Both the position numbers and the translations under genes were made by a program. Positions 51,289-60,587 of a stretch of DNA of 64,000 bases are shown piece by piece. The stretch spans positions 156,417-220,416 of the forward strand of contig JAWKWA010000007.1 in NCBI GenBank assembly GCA_041397765.1, read 5' to 3'. The notes beneath the pieces are model-generated. The model had not been told where the DNA came from. It saw only the letters and a program-made list of their open reading frames with translations, and searched no databases. The first letter of the stretch is position 1, and the number at the start of each line of letters is the position of its first letter. The DNA comes from JAWKWA01 sp041397765 (GTDB taxonomy: Bacteria > Pseudomonadota > Alphaproteobacteria > Rhizobiales > Hyphomicrobiaceae).

Positions 51289-52479
51289 ATGAAGATCGCC
51301 GAGCTGAAGACATTCGTCGTCGGCAATCCGCCGCCCTCGTTCGGCGGCCAGTATTTCCTGTTCGTCAAACTCACCACCGACAACGGCATCTCCGGCATCG
51401 GCGAGGTCTATTGCGCGACCTTCGGGCCCGATGTCATGGAGCGAGCGGTCGCCGACGTGTTCGAGCGCTATGTCGAGGGCATGGACCCGTTCCACATCGA
51501 GAAGCTGTGGCGCAAGGTCTATGGCTCGGGCTACACGCTGCGCCCCGACGTGACGCTGATGGGTGTCCTGTCGGGCATCGAGATCGCGCTGTGGGACATC
51601 AAGGGCAAGGCGGTCGGCAAGCCGGTCTACGAGCTGCTCGGCGGGCGGGTGCACGAGAAGCTGCGCTCCTACACCTACATCTATCCCGAGGGCGACGAGG
51701 ATTCGAGCATCTACTGGAACGCCGAGTTGTCGGCCGAACGGGCGGCGAAGTACGTGAAGCAGGGCTTCACGGCGGTGAAGTTCGATCCGGCGGCGCCCTA
51801 TTCGTCCTTCGATCCGCGCCAGCCCTCGCTCGAAAGCCTCGAATTGTGCGAGCGCTTCTGCCGGCTGATCCGCGAGGCGGTGGGCGACAAGGCCGATCTC
51901 CTGTTCGGGACGCACGGCCAGTTCACGGTGTCGGGGGCGCTCAGGCTCGCCCGGCGGATCGAGCCCTATGATCCGCTCTGGCTGGAGGAGCCGACGCCGC
52001 CGGAGATGCCCGAGGAGATGGCGCTCGTTGCGCGAGGGACCTCGATCCCGGTCGCGACCGGCGAGCGGCTGACGACCAAATACGAGTTCGCCCGCGTGCT
52101 CGAATGCCGGGCCGCCTCGATCCTGCAGATGGCGCTCGGCCGGGTCGGCGGCCTCATGGAGGCCAAGAAGATCGCCGCCATGGCCGAGGCGCATTATGCG
52201 CAGATCGCGCCGCATCTCTATGCCGGTCCGGTCGAGGGTGCCGCCAACATCCACTATGCGGCCTCGCTGCCGAACTTCCTCATTCTCGAATCGATCAAGA
52301 CCTGGGACGGCTTCCACGCCAAGATCCTGAAGAAGCCGATCAAGTGGCAGGACGGCTATGTCATTCCCCCGAGCGAGCCGGGCCTTGGCATCGAGCTCGA
52401 CGAGAAGGTCGCCGCCAAGCACCCCTATCGCGGCTCGAGCCTCCATCTCGAGATGACCAACAAGCCGGTCGGCGTCTGA
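51289..52479 (+). CDS. Mandelate racemase/enolase-superfamily dehydratase
   Basis: A 396-residue enolase-superfamily protein. The N-terminal capping domain (GGQYFLFVKLTTDNGISGIG) is followed by the barrel: IEIALWDIKGKAVGKPVYEL, FTAVKFDPAAPY, LLFGTHGQFT, LWLEEPTPPEMPEEMA, VATGERLTTKYEF, MALGRVGGLMEAKKIAAMAE and APHLYAGPVEGAAN. Glu ligands in LEEP and TGER are present; the usual first Asp ligand before the His of the second site reads Gly-Thr-His here. The family dehydrates or racemises sugar and hydroxy acids; the exact acid is unknown. The following dehydrogenase suggests a short acid-degrading pathway. Confidence 0.88.
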   Translation: MKIAELKTFVVGNPPPSFGGQYFLFVKLTTDNGISGIGEVYCATFGPDVMERAVADVFERYVEGMDPFHIEKLWRKVYGSGYTLRPDVTLMGVLSGIEIALWDIKGKAVGKPVYELLGGRVHEKLRSYTYIYPEGDEDSSIYWNAELSAERAAKYVKQGFTAVKFDPAAPYSSFDPRQPSLESLELCERFCRLIREAVGDKADLLFGTHGQFTVSGALRLARRIEPYDPLWLEEPTPPEMPEEMALVARGTSIPVATGERLTTKYEFARVLECRAASILQMALGRVGGLMEAKKIAAMAEAHYAQIAPHLYAGPVEGAANIHYAASLPNFLILESIKTWDGFHAKILKKPIKWQDGYVIPPSEPGLGIELDEKVAAKHPYRGSSLHLEMTNKPVGV

Positions 52480-52509
52480 TCCCGGCCTGGCCAAGCAAGA
52501 GAGCCCTTC

Positions 52510-53418
52510 ATGCGCTACGGATATATCGGTCTTGGCAATCTCGGCGAGCATCTGGCGATGAGCCTCGTCAAGGCGGGCCACGAGGTGACGGTCGCCGATC
52601 TCAACAAGGCGTCGGCGAGCCGGCTGATCGCGGCTGGTGCCAAGTGGGCCGCGACCCCGCGCGAGGTGGCGGCGGCGAGCGAGGCGGTGTTCACCTGCCT
52701 GCCCTCTCCCAAGGCCTCCGAGGCGGTGCTGACGGGCCCCGACGGCATTCTCGCCGGCCTTCAGAAGGGCGGTGCCTGGATCGAGAACTCGACGCTCGGT
52801 CGCGACGAGACGCTGCGGCTCGCCCGGATCGCCGAGGCGGCCGGCGTCGAAGTGCTGGAGGCGCCCGTCACCGGCGGCGTCCATCTCGCCGCGCATGGCA
52901 AGATCACCGTGCTCGTCGGCGGCGACAAGGCGCTCTTCGAGAGGCACCGGCCGGCTCTGGAAAAGATGGGCGGCAAGATCTTCCACATGGGGCCGCTCGG
53001 GGCGGCGGCGGTGATCAAGGTCATCACCAACATGCTCGCCTTCATCCATCTCGTCGCCGATGCCGAGGCGCTGATGCTGGCCAAGCGCGCCGGGCTCGAC
53101 CTCGCGCAGTCCTGGCAGGCCATCACTGCCTCGTCGGGCACCAGCTTCGTCCATGAGACGGAAGGCCAGCTCATCCTCAACGGCAGCTACGACATCGGCT
53201 TCACCATGGACCTGACGCTGAAGGACATCGGCTTTGCCATGGGCTTCGGGCGCGAGTTCGGCGTGCCCTTGAAGCTTGCCGGCCTCACCGAGCAGATCTT
53301 CATCGAGGGCAAGGAGGCCTATGGTGGCGATGCGCAGTCGACCTCGATCTCGCGGCTCCTGGAGGAGGCGCTCGACACCGACCTGAGGGCGCCAGGTTTT
53401 CCGGCGAAGCTGATCTGA
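52510..53418 (+). CDS. NAD(P)-dependent beta-hydroxyacid dehydrogenase
   Basis: A 302-residue protein with MRYGYIGLGNLGEHLAMSL (Rossmann loop), EAPVTGGVHLAAHGKITVLV (substrate loop) and the catalytic Lys in AAVIKVITNMLAF. It belongs to the 3-hydroxyisobutyrate / tartronate semialdehyde reductase family. It starts 30 bp after the enolase-superfamily gene and should be co-transcribed, acting on the product of that enzyme. Confidence 0.9.
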   Translation: MRYGYIGLGNLGEHLAMSLVKAGHEVTVADLNKASASRLIAAGAKWAATPREVAAASEAVFTCLPSPKASEAVLTGPDGILAGLQKGGAWIENSTLGRDETLRLARIAEAAGVEVLEAPVTGGVHLAAHGKITVLVGGDKALFERHRPALEKMGGKIFHMGPLGAAAVIKVITNMLAFIHLVADAEALMLAKRAGLDLAQSWQAITASSGTSFVHETEGQLILNGSYDIGFTMDLTLKDIGFAMGFGREFGVPLKLAGLTEQIFIEGKEAYGGDAQSTSISRLLEEALDTDLRAPGFPAKLI

Positions 53419-53420
53419 GC

Positions 53421-54665
53421 GTGGCGCGAGCTGCGAGGATCGCCATCATCGGCGGTGGCCCTGCCGGGCTCGCCGCCGCCGAGGCCATCGCCGAGACCGG
53501 CGCCGGCCATCATGTCACCGTCTACGACCGCATGCCGACGCTCGGTCGCAAGCTCTTGATGGCGGGGCGCGGCGGCCTCAACCTCACCCATTCCGAGCCG
53601 ATCGACCGGTTCCTCGCCCGCTATGGCGAGGCGGCCCATTGGTTGCAGCCCGTCATCGAGGCCTACCCACCCGAGGCGCTGCGGGCCTGGGCGGAAGGTC
53701 TCGGGATCGAGACCTTCGTCGGCACCAGCGGGCGGGTGTTTCCGCGCGGCCTCAAGGCTTCGCCCCTGTTGCGCGCCTGGCTGAGGCGTCTTGGTCAGCT
53801 CGGCGTCGAGATGGTGACGCGGGCGCGGCTCGAAGGCCTCGATGCGGCCGGGCGTCCGGTCATCGCGCGCGAGGGCGAGGCGGGCGCGGCGATCGGGGCG
53901 GATGCGACGGTGCTCGCGCTCGGGGGAGCGTCCTGGCCGCGGCTCGGCTCGGATGGCGGCTGGGTGGCGATGCTGGAAGCGGCCGGGGTGCGGGTGAGCC
54001 CGCTCGCCGCCTCCAATGCGGGATTGCTGATCGTCTGGAGCGAGCATCTGCGCGAGCGCTTCCATGGCACGGCGCTGAAGCGCGTGCGGGTTGCGATCGA
54101 GGGAGGCGGCGAAGGCGGACCGCGCTGGATCGGCGGTGATCTCGTCGTCACGCGCAAAGGTCTCGAGGGCGGTCCGGTCTATGGCCTGTCGGGGGCCGTG
54201 CGCCAGGCGCTGGGGGAGAGCGGACGGGCGCGGCTCATCGTCGATCTGCGGCCGGATCTGACGGCCGAGCGGCTGGCGGAGCAGATCGGCCGGGTGCGGG
54301 CGGGCGAGAGTCTCGCCAACCGGCTGCGGAAGGGGGCGGGGTTGCCACCGGTCGCCATAGGGCTCCTGCGCGAGGCGTATGGTGGCGGCCTCGCACGCGA
54401 GCCGGCCGGGCTCGCCGCGGCGATCAAGTCGGTTGCGCTCGAGGCCGCCGGCCTCGCCGGGCTCGAGCGGGCGATCTCGACGGCGGGCGGCGTTGCGCGC
54501 GAGGCGCTCGACGAGCGGCTCATGGTGCGCGCGATGCCGGGCCTCTTCATCGCCGGCGAAATGCTCGATTTCGATGCGCCGACGGGTGGCTATCTGCTTC
54601 AGGCGGCGTTCTCGACCGGCCGGGCGGCAGGCCAGGGCGTACTCGCCCGGCTGGGCGGTCGGTGA
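53421..54665 (+). CDS. TIGR03862-type flavoprotein (HI0933-like)
   Basis: A 414-residue FAD protein: IAIIGGGPAGLAAAEAIAET, then LGRKLLMAGRGGLNLTHSEP and a C-terminal GLFIAGEMLDFDAPTGGYLLQ. These are the motifs of the HI0933/BaiN-type flavoproteins, TIGR03862 branch. The natural substrate is unknown. The GTG start lies 2 bp after the dehydrogenase stop, so the gene belongs to the same transcript. Confidence 0.9.
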   Translation: MARAARIAIIGGGPAGLAAAEAIAETGAGHHVTVYDRMPTLGRKLLMAGRGGLNLTHSEPIDRFLARYGEAAHWLQPVIEAYPPEALRAWAEGLGIETFVGTSGRVFPRGLKASPLLRAWLRRLGQLGVEMVTRARLEGLDAAGRPVIAREGEAGAAIGADATVLALGGASWPRLGSDGGWVAMLEAAGVRVSPLAASNAGLLIVWSEHLRERFHGTALKRVRVAIEGGGEGGPRWIGGDLVVTRKGLEGGPVYGLSGAVRQALGESGRARLIVDLRPDLTAERLAEQIGRVRAGESLANRLRKGAGLPPVAIGLLREAYGGGLAREPAGLAAAIKSVALEAAGLAGLERAISTAGGVAREALDERLMVRAMPGLFIAGEMLDFDAPTGGYLLQAAFSTGRAAGQGVLARLGGR

Positions 54666-54683
54666 CGCCGCGCCTTTCGGGGC

Positions 54684-56813
54684 TCAGGACGGCGCATCGG
54701 CGAGGCCGCGTTTCCGCAGGAGGCCGTCGATCGCGGGCAGCTTGCCGCGGAAGGCCAGGTAGGCGTCCTTGGGCTCGCGCCGTCCGCCGGCCGAATAGAC
54801 ATAGCGCTTCAGCCGCCCGGCGACCTCGGGATCGAAGATGTCGCCGGTCTCCTCGAAGGCCGCGAAGGCATCGGCGTCGAGCACCTCCGACCACATATAG
54901 CTGTAATAGCCGGCGGCGTAGTGGTCGCCTGTGAAGATGTGCTGGAAGTGCGGCGTGCGGTGACGCATGACGATCTCGTGCGGCATGCCGATGCGCGCCA
55001 GCACCGCCTTCTCGAAGGCCATCGGATCCTCAGGCGCTTCGGCGGCGGCGTGGTAGTCCATGTCGACGAGCGCGGATGCGAGATACTCGACCGTCTGAAA
55101 GCCCTGGCTGAAGGTGCGCGAGGCGCGCAGCCGATCGATCAGCTCCCTGGGCATCGGCTCGCCGGTCCTGTAGTGGCGGGCGAAGCGCTCGAGCACCGCC
55201 GGCTGCTCCAGCCAGTGCTCGTAGAGCTGGGAAGGCAACTCGACGAAATCGGTCGAAACCGCGGTGCCCGACAGCGAGGGATAGGTGACGTCCGACAGGA
55301 GGCCGTGCAGGGCATGGCCGAACTCGTGGAACAGCGTGCGTGCGTCGTCGAAGGAGAGCAGCGCCGGCTCGCTCGCCGAGCCCTTGGCGAAGCTCATGAC
55401 ATTGACGATGATCGGGCGGACCTCGCCGCCGTCGAGCCTCTGCTGATCGCGGTAGCTGCTCATCCAGGCGCCCGAGCGCTTGGAGGGTCGGCCGAAATAG
55501 TCGCCGAGGAAGATGCCGACGTGGCGGCCGTCGCGATCCTTCACCTCGAAGGCGCGCACGTCCGGGTGATAGACGGGCAGATCAGGCCGGGCCTCGAAGC
55601 GGAGGCCGAACAGCCGGCTTGCGGTATCGAAGGCGGCCTCGATCATGGCGTCGAGCGGCAGATAGGGCTTCAGCGCCGCCTCGTCGAGGTCATAGTCGCG
55701 GGCGCGCACCTTCTCGGCATAGTAGCGCCAGTCCCACGGCTCGATGGCGGCATTGTCGCCGGCCGAGCGGGCGAGTGCCGCCAGCCGGTCGCGCTCGGCA
55801 TGGGCCTTTGCGACGGCCTTCGGCCAGACGGCGCCAAGGAGCTCGGAGACGGCCGCCGGCGTCTTCGCCATGGTGTCGTCGAGCTGGTAGTCGGCAAAGG
55901 TCGCAAAGCCGAGCAGGCGGGCGCGCTCGGCGCGCAGCGCGAGGATCTCGGCGGCGATCGCCCGGTTGTCGCTCGCCCCGCCCATCTCGCCGCGCCGCGT
56001 CCAGGCGCGGAACGCCTCCTCGCGCAGGTCGCGCCGGTCGCTGAAGGTGAGGAAGGGCTCGACGAGCGAGCGCGAGAGCGTGACGAGGTGGCTGCCGGGA
56101 CGCCCGCGCTCGGCGGCGGTGGCGGCCGTCGCGGCGACGAGCCAGTCGGGCAGGCCGGCGAGATCGGCCTCGCCCTTCAGCTCGAGAATCCAGCCGGCCT
56201 CGTCGGCGAGCACGTTCTGTCCGAACCGCGTCGACAGGCTGGCGAGGCGCTCGACGATCTCGCCGAGGCGCGCCTTGGCGGCGGCGTCGAGATGGGCCCC
56301 GGCACGAATGAAGTCGAGATGGCGGCGCTCGACCAGCCGCCGGGCCTCCTCATCGAGGCCGAGCCTGTCGCGGGCCTCGAACACCGCGTCGATGCGGCCG
56401 AACAGGCGGGCATTGGAGGTGATCCAGGTCGAATGGGCGGCGAGGCGGGGCGCCATGTCGCGCTCGAGCGCCTGCAGCGCCTCGTCGGTGTCGGCCGAGG
56501 TCAGGTTGAAAAAGACGCGGGCGACCTTCTCGAGCGTCCGGCCCGAGCGCTCGAGAGCGAGGAGCGTATTGTCGAAGGTCGGCGGCTCGTCGGCGCCGGC
56601 GATCGCCTCGATCTCGCGGCGATGCTCGGCGAGGCCCTGCTCGAAGGCTGGGCCGAAATCGGAGCGGGCGATGTCGCCGAAGGGCGGCATGGCAAAGGGC
56701 GTCCGCCACTCGGCGAGGAGAACGCCGCCACCGCCGGGTGCTCCCTCGCTCGCCGGAGCAAAGGGCATGGCTATGGGGCCGAGGCTCGCAGCGTTCGTCG
56801 ATGAGGCTCGCAT
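54684..56813 (-). CDS. M3-family oligopeptidase
   Basis: A 709-residue zinc peptidase with the motif LFHEFGHALHGLLSD (His496, Glu497, His500) and a downstream Glu in the helical barrel. YWDWRYYAEKVRARDYDLDE-like sequence and QRLDGGEVRPIIVNVMSFAK are typical of dipeptidyl carboxypeptidase or oligopeptidase A. It cleaves short peptides in the cytoplasm or periplasm; no signal peptide is seen. CCGGAG lies 9 nt before ATG 56813; ATG 56765 is an alternative. The stop is 18 bp from the converging flavoprotein gene. Confidence 0.92.
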   Translation of the reverse strand: MRASSTNAASLGPIAMPFAPASEGAPGGGGVLLAEWRTPFAMPPFGDIARSDFGPAFEQGLAEHRREIEAIAGADEPPTFDNTLLALERSGRTLEKVARVFFNLTSADTDEALQALERDMAPRLAAHSTWITSNARLFGRIDAVFEARDRLGLDEEARRLVERRHLDFIRAGAHLDAAAKARLGEIVERLASLSTRFGQNVLADEAGWILELKGEADLAGLPDWLVAATAATAAERGRPGSHLVTLSRSLVEPFLTFSDRRDLREEAFRAWTRRGEMGGASDNRAIAAEILALRAERARLLGFATFADYQLDDTMAKTPAAVSELLGAVWPKAVAKAHAERDRLAALARSAGDNAAIEPWDWRYYAEKVRARDYDLDEAALKPYLPLDAMIEAAFDTASRLFGLRFEARPDLPVYHPDVRAFEVKDRDGRHVGIFLGDYFGRPSKRSGAWMSSYRDQQRLDGGEVRPIIVNVMSFAKGSASEPALLSFDDARTLFHEFGHALHGLLSDVTYPSLSGTAVSTDFVELPSQLYEHWLEQPAVLERFARHYRTGEPMPRELIDRLRASRTFSQGFQTVEYLASALVDMDYHAAAEAPEDPMAFEKAVLARIGMPHEIVMRHRTPHFQHIFTGDHYAAGYYSYMWSEVLDADAFAAFEETGDIFDPEVAGRLKRYVYSAGGRREPKDAYLAFRGKLPAIDGLLRKRGLADAPS

Positions 56814-57118
56814 CTTGGGTCTCCGGATGAGGGGCGGCGGGGGCAGGAGGCGGGTGATGCTCGGGGGCGCCTTCGACCTGCCCTTTGGGCTTCAGATAGG
56901 CGCGATCGCCCGGCGGTGCCAGTCAAAGCGGATGTCCCGGGTGCGAGCCTCCCGGTCGAGCGCGGGGCCGGGGTGCCGGTGCCGCGGGTTTTCCACAGTC
57001 TGGCGGCGCGGCTGTGGCAATTGCGTGGTTCAGCTTCGGTTCAGGTCAATTTCGCCACAGTCAAGGTCATAATCGGCCGAGTGCCTGGTCGAGCGCGTTT
57101 CGTTGCGAGGATCCGCCC
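56814..57118. other. Divergent intergenic region with helically phased repeats
   Basis: 305 bp. The heptamer GGTTCAG occurs at 57027-57033 and 57038-57044 (period 11 bp, one helical turn). It is flanked by CTGTGGC (57012-57018) and GCCACAG (57054-57060), a 7-bp inverted pair. This arrangement 60-110 bp before the small membrane protein gene could be a regulator-binding region. No other gene is seen. Confidence 0.4.
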
Positions 57119-57292
57119 ATGCCGTTCAAGAGCTTCCCGGAATCGGTCCTGTTGATCGCGCTCATGCTCGGCTTCATCCTTTTCGGGGCGCTCGTGCAGG
57201 GACCGGAGGAGTACAGGGCGGCGCCGAGCGGCGAGGGCGTGCTGTCGAGCCGGATCGATCTCGCCGCGCCGTCGGCCGTCGGCCTGCCCTGA
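57119..57292 (+). CDS. Small single-pass membrane protein
   Basis: 57 residues: MPFKSFPESVLLIALMLGFI leads into one hydrophobic helix, then a polar tail (QGPEEYRAAPSGEGVLSSRI). GAGGA lies 8 nt before the ATG. No family is recognised. Probably real because of the ribosome site and membrane-protein composition. Confidence 0.5.
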   Translation: MPFKSFPESVLLIALMLGFILFGALVQGPEEYRAAPSGEGVLSSRIDLAAPSAVGLP

Positions 57293-57404
57293 TCGGCTCG
57301 TCCCGCCTCGCAGCCGACGCTCTCGCCGCAGTGGCCCTTGCGGTGCCGATGGCCGGACGTGGGGCGCCCTTCATTCCGGCGGCGCCCCGTGATAGGGCTC
57401 GGGC

Positions 57405-58094
57405 ATGATCCTCTCGCACGCCCACCGCTTCATCTACATCAAGACCTACAAGACCGCTTCGACCTCGATCGAGGCGGCGCTGTCGGCGGTGTGCGGGCCC
57501 GACGACGTCATCACCGAGGCGAGCGAGCAGCTGCGCGGGGCGCGCAAGCAGCCGGCGCAGAACTACCGCATCGAGCATCCCGACAAGCCGCGGCGGCCGC
57601 TCTGGAAGCGCGCGCTGCTGAGGCCCGAGAAGCACTACCATCCGAGTGTCGGCTATTACGAGCACATGCCGGCCTGGCGGGTCCGCACCTATTGCGGCGA
57701 GGCGGTCTGGCGGAGCTACTACAAGTTCTCCTTCGAGCGGAACCCGTGGGACCGGCAGGTCTCCTGGTATCACTACAAGACCAAGAGCCGCGCGTCGCGG
57801 CCGAGCTTTGCCGCCTTCAATCGCGATACGAAGCGGGCGCGGGTCGAGAATTGGGATCTCTACACCATGAAGGGCGAGATCTGCCTCGACTTCGTCGGAC
57901 GCTACGAGAGCCTTCAGGAGGATTTCGCTCATGTGCTCGAGCGGATCGGGCTCGTCGGCCGGGTCGAGCTGCCGCGCACCAATGTCTCCAAGGGCAAGAC
58001 CGAGGACTATCGCAGCTATTACGACGCGGAGAGCCGGGAGATGATCGCCCGCTGGTACGCGCCCGAGATCGCCCATTTCGGCTACGCGTTCTGA
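57405..58094 (+). CDS. Sulfotransferase-family protein
   Basis: A 229-residue protein with the PAPS 5'-phosphosulfate loop FIYIKTYKTASTSIEAAL at the N-terminus and the 3'-phosphate motif YYKFSFERNPWDRQVSWYHY in the middle. A YEHMPAWRVR segment and a C-terminal Tyr-rich region follow. These fit the bacterial sulfotransferase family 2, which sulfates carbohydrates or peptides using PAPS. It may modify a surface polysaccharide. Some related proteins lack known substrates. Confidence 0.85.
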   Translation: MILSHAHRFIYIKTYKTASTSIEAALSAVCGPDDVITEASEQLRGARKQPAQNYRIEHPDKPRRPLWKRALLRPEKHYHPSVGYYEHMPAWRVRTYCGEAVWRSYYKFSFERNPWDRQVSWYHYKTKSRASRPSFAAFNRDTKRARVENWDLYTMKGEICLDFVGRYESLQEDFAHVLERIGLVGRVELPRTNVSKGKTEDYRSYYDAESREMIARWYAPEIAHFGYAF

Positions 58095-58221
58095 CGGGTC
58101 GCCGAGGGATCGGGCCGGCCGTTTCCCAAGACATGCAAAGGGTCTTGCATGGCACCGGGCGGCGGGTGGAGGCTCGAGGCATCGTGCCGTCCCCTTTTCC
58201 CAGTCAGCCGGTCATTCCCGC

Positions 58222-59502
58222 ATGGACATGCTCGACCTCTTCCAGCGGCTGGCGCTCGCGCTCGCCATCGGCCTGCTCGTCGGCATCGAGCGGGGCTGGC
58301 AGGATCGCGAGGAGGCCGAGGGGGAGCGTACCGGCGGGGTCAGGACCTTCGCGCTCACGGGGCTGCTCGGCGGCGTCTGGGCGGCGATCGTGGCAGGCGG
58401 GGGACCGGGCGGACTGATCGCGCTGGCGCTCGTGCTTACGGTCTTCTCGGGCCTGTTCGGCCTCTACCGCTATCGCGAGACCTCGCATGAGCACAGCTTC
58501 GGGGCGACGACGGTGGTGGCGGCCATGCTCGTCTTCTCGCTCGGGGCCTATGCGGTCGTCGGCGACGAGAGGGTGGCGGCGGCGGCGGGCGTGGCGACGG
58601 CGGCGCTCCTGGCGCTGAAGGGTGCGATCCACGGCTTCCTGCGTGCCTTGACGCCCCAGGAGATCCGGGCGTCGCTGACGCTGCTCGCCATGAGCGTCAT
58701 CCTGCTGCCGGTGCTGCCCGACCGCACCGTCGATCCGCTCGACGTCATCAATCCGCGCGAGATCTGGCTGCTCACCGTGATGATCGCCGCGGTCTCTTTC
58801 GCCGGCTATGTGGCGATCCGCGCGACGGGCGAGCGGGCCGGCCTCATCCTGTCGGGCATCGCCGGGGGCATCGTCTCCTCGACCGTCACCACGATCACGC
58901 TGGCGCGGCTCGTCCGCCAAGAGCCCGGCTGGCTGCGTCTGGCGCTCGCCGGCGTCGCACTGGCGGGTGCCACCATGATGCTGAGGGTGCTCGTCATCGT
59001 GTTCCTGATCAATCCCGCGCTCGCAACCTCGCTGGCGCTGCCGCTCGCCGGCGCCGCCCTGGCGCAGGCCGGCGCCGGTTTGCTCGCGGCCCGCCGCGAT
59101 CTCTCCTCGGGTGCAAGGAAGCCCGCCGCGCTCGACTTGAAGAGTCCGATCGATTTCGAGACCGTGTTCCGCTTCGGTGCGCTGCTCGCGCTCGTCATGC
59201 TCGCCTCCAAGGCGGTGTCGGAGATGCTCGGTGAAACGGGCCTTTATGGATTGGCGGCGGTCTCGGGTCTCGCCGATGTCGATGCGATCTCGCTGTCGAT
59301 GGCGCGGCTCGGCGGCAGCGATGTCGCGCTGCGGGTCGCTGGACCCGTGGTGCTGACGGCGGTCGGCGTCAACACGCTCGCCAAGGCCGCATTCGCCTGG
59401 GTCTCGGGCGGACGGGCGCTCGGGCTCAAGGCCGGGCTCGTCGCGCTTTTGGCGATCGCGGCAGGCGCGCTCGGCCTCGCCGTCTCGCTCATGATCGGAT
59501 GA
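58222..59502 (+). CDS. MgtC/SapB plus DUF4010 membrane protein
   Basis: A 426-residue integral membrane protein with about twelve hydrophobic segments. The N-terminal part has the MgtC/SapB motif ALAIGLLVGIERGWQDRE and GVRTFALTGLLGGV. The C-terminal half (LILSGIAGGIVSSTVTTITL, ASKAVSEMLGETGLYGLAAV, DAISLSMARLGGSDVALRV) is DUF4010. Such proteins are common but their function is unproven; MgtC itself affects magnesium and acid stress survival. Confidence 0.9.
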   Translation: MDMLDLFQRLALALAIGLLVGIERGWQDREEAEGERTGGVRTFALTGLLGGVWAAIVAGGGPGGLIALALVLTVFSGLFGLYRYRETSHEHSFGATTVVAAMLVFSLGAYAVVGDERVAAAAGVATAALLALKGAIHGFLRALTPQEIRASLTLLAMSVILLPVLPDRTVDPLDVINPREIWLLTVMIAAVSFAGYVAIRATGERAGLILSGIAGGIVSSTVTTITLARLVRQEPGWLRLALAGVALAGATMMLRVLVIVFLINPALATSLALPLAGAALAQAGAGLLAARRDLSSGARKPAALDLKSPIDFETVFRFGALLALVMLASKAVSEMLGETGLYGLAAVSGLADVDAISLSMARLGGSDVALRVAGPVVLTAVGVNTLAKAAFAWVSGGRALGLKAGLVALLAIAAGALGLAVSLMIG

Positions 59503-59585
59503 CCGTTCCCGTCCATCCGTTAGGCCTTTCGTAAAGCCGGCGACCTAAACTCCCGACCGATTGTCATCTAACGGTGGAGTTACAG

Positions 59586-60587
59586 ATGGACGCGCTTGGC
59601 GAGATCGAGGTCGAGGACCGGCGGGAGGTGACGGCCGGCTCGGCAGACCACGCGCGCGCCATGCGGCGGCGCTTCTACGGCGATGACGGGGCGATCTCGC
59701 TCGCCGAGGCCGAGACGCTGTTCGAGCTCAACCGCTCGATCGAGACGCCCGACCAGGATTGGGCCGACTTCTTCGTCGAGGCGCTGACGGACTATGTGGT
59801 CAACCAGGCGCTGCCGCAGGGCTATGTCACCGCCGACAATGCCGACTGGCTGATCGACCGCATCAGCGCCGACGGAGTGGTGCAGACTGCGACCGAGCTC
59901 GAGCTCCTCGTCAAGGTGATCGAGACGGCGCGTTGGGTGCCGGCGCGGCTGACGAAATTCGCGCTCGACCAGGTGCGGATCGCCGTCGTCGAGGGCTCGG
60001 GGCCGCTGCGCGCCGGCTCGGCGCTCGATCCGGGCATCGTCTCGGCCGACGAGGTCGAGCTGCTTCGGCGCGTGCTCTACGGCTTCGGCAGCGAGGGCAA
60101 TCTGGCGATCAGCCGGGCCGAGGCGGAGATGCTGTTCGACATCAACGATCGGACTGTCGAGTCGCGCAACGATCCGGAATGGTCCGATCTCTTCGTCAAG
60201 GCGATCGCCTGCCATATCATGGCCGCGTCGGGCTACCAGGTGCCGCCCCGCGAGGAGGCGCTGCGGCGCGAGGAATGGCTCGAGGATCGCGGCGATCTCG
60301 CCTTTCCCGACGTGCTCGGCAAGATGATCTCGGGCGGCCTCAAGGCGATCTGGGGCGCGGCGAACGAGGCGGACTGGGAGGAGATCGCGCTCGACCGGCT
60401 CGAGCAGCAGCGGATCGCGATGATCACCGCCGAGGAGGTCACCGAGCCCGAGGCCGAGTGGCTCGCCGAGCGCATCGGCCGGGACGGCGTCATCCACGAG
60501 AACGAGCGCGTGCTGATCCGCTTCCTGAAGACGGAGAGCCCGGCGGTGCACCCCGCGCTCGATCAGCTCATCGAGAAGGTGGCCTGA
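59586..60587 (+). CDS. Unknown protein with internal duplication
   Basis: A 333-residue acidic soluble protein without signal peptide or membrane helices. Two segments resemble each other: RRFYGDDGAISLAEAETLFE, with LNRSIETPDQDWADFFVEAL after it, and RRVLYGFGSEGNLAISRAEA, with EMLFDINDRTVESRNDPEWSD. A shorter third unit (EVTEPEAEWLAERIGRDGVI) lies at the end. The repeats contain a GDDGAIS/GSEGNLAIS turn before a helix, a little like EF-hand or TerB-type folds. GGTGGAG precedes ATG 59586; GTG 59574 is less likely. I do not recognise a known family. Confidence 0.72.
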   Translation: MDALGEIEVEDRREVTAGSADHARAMRRRFYGDDGAISLAEAETLFELNRSIETPDQDWADFFVEALTDYVVNQALPQGYVTADNADWLIDRISADGVVQTATELELLVKVIETARWVPARLTKFALDQVRIAVVEGSGPLRAGSALDPGIVSADEVELLRRVLYGFGSEGNLAISRAEAEMLFDINDRTVESRNDPEWSDLFVKAIACHIMAASGYQVPPREEALRREEWLEDRGDLAFPDVLGKMISGGLKAIWGAANEADWEEIALDRLEQQRIAMITAEEVTEPEAEWLAERIGRDGVIHENERVLIRFLKTESPAVHPALDQLIEKVA

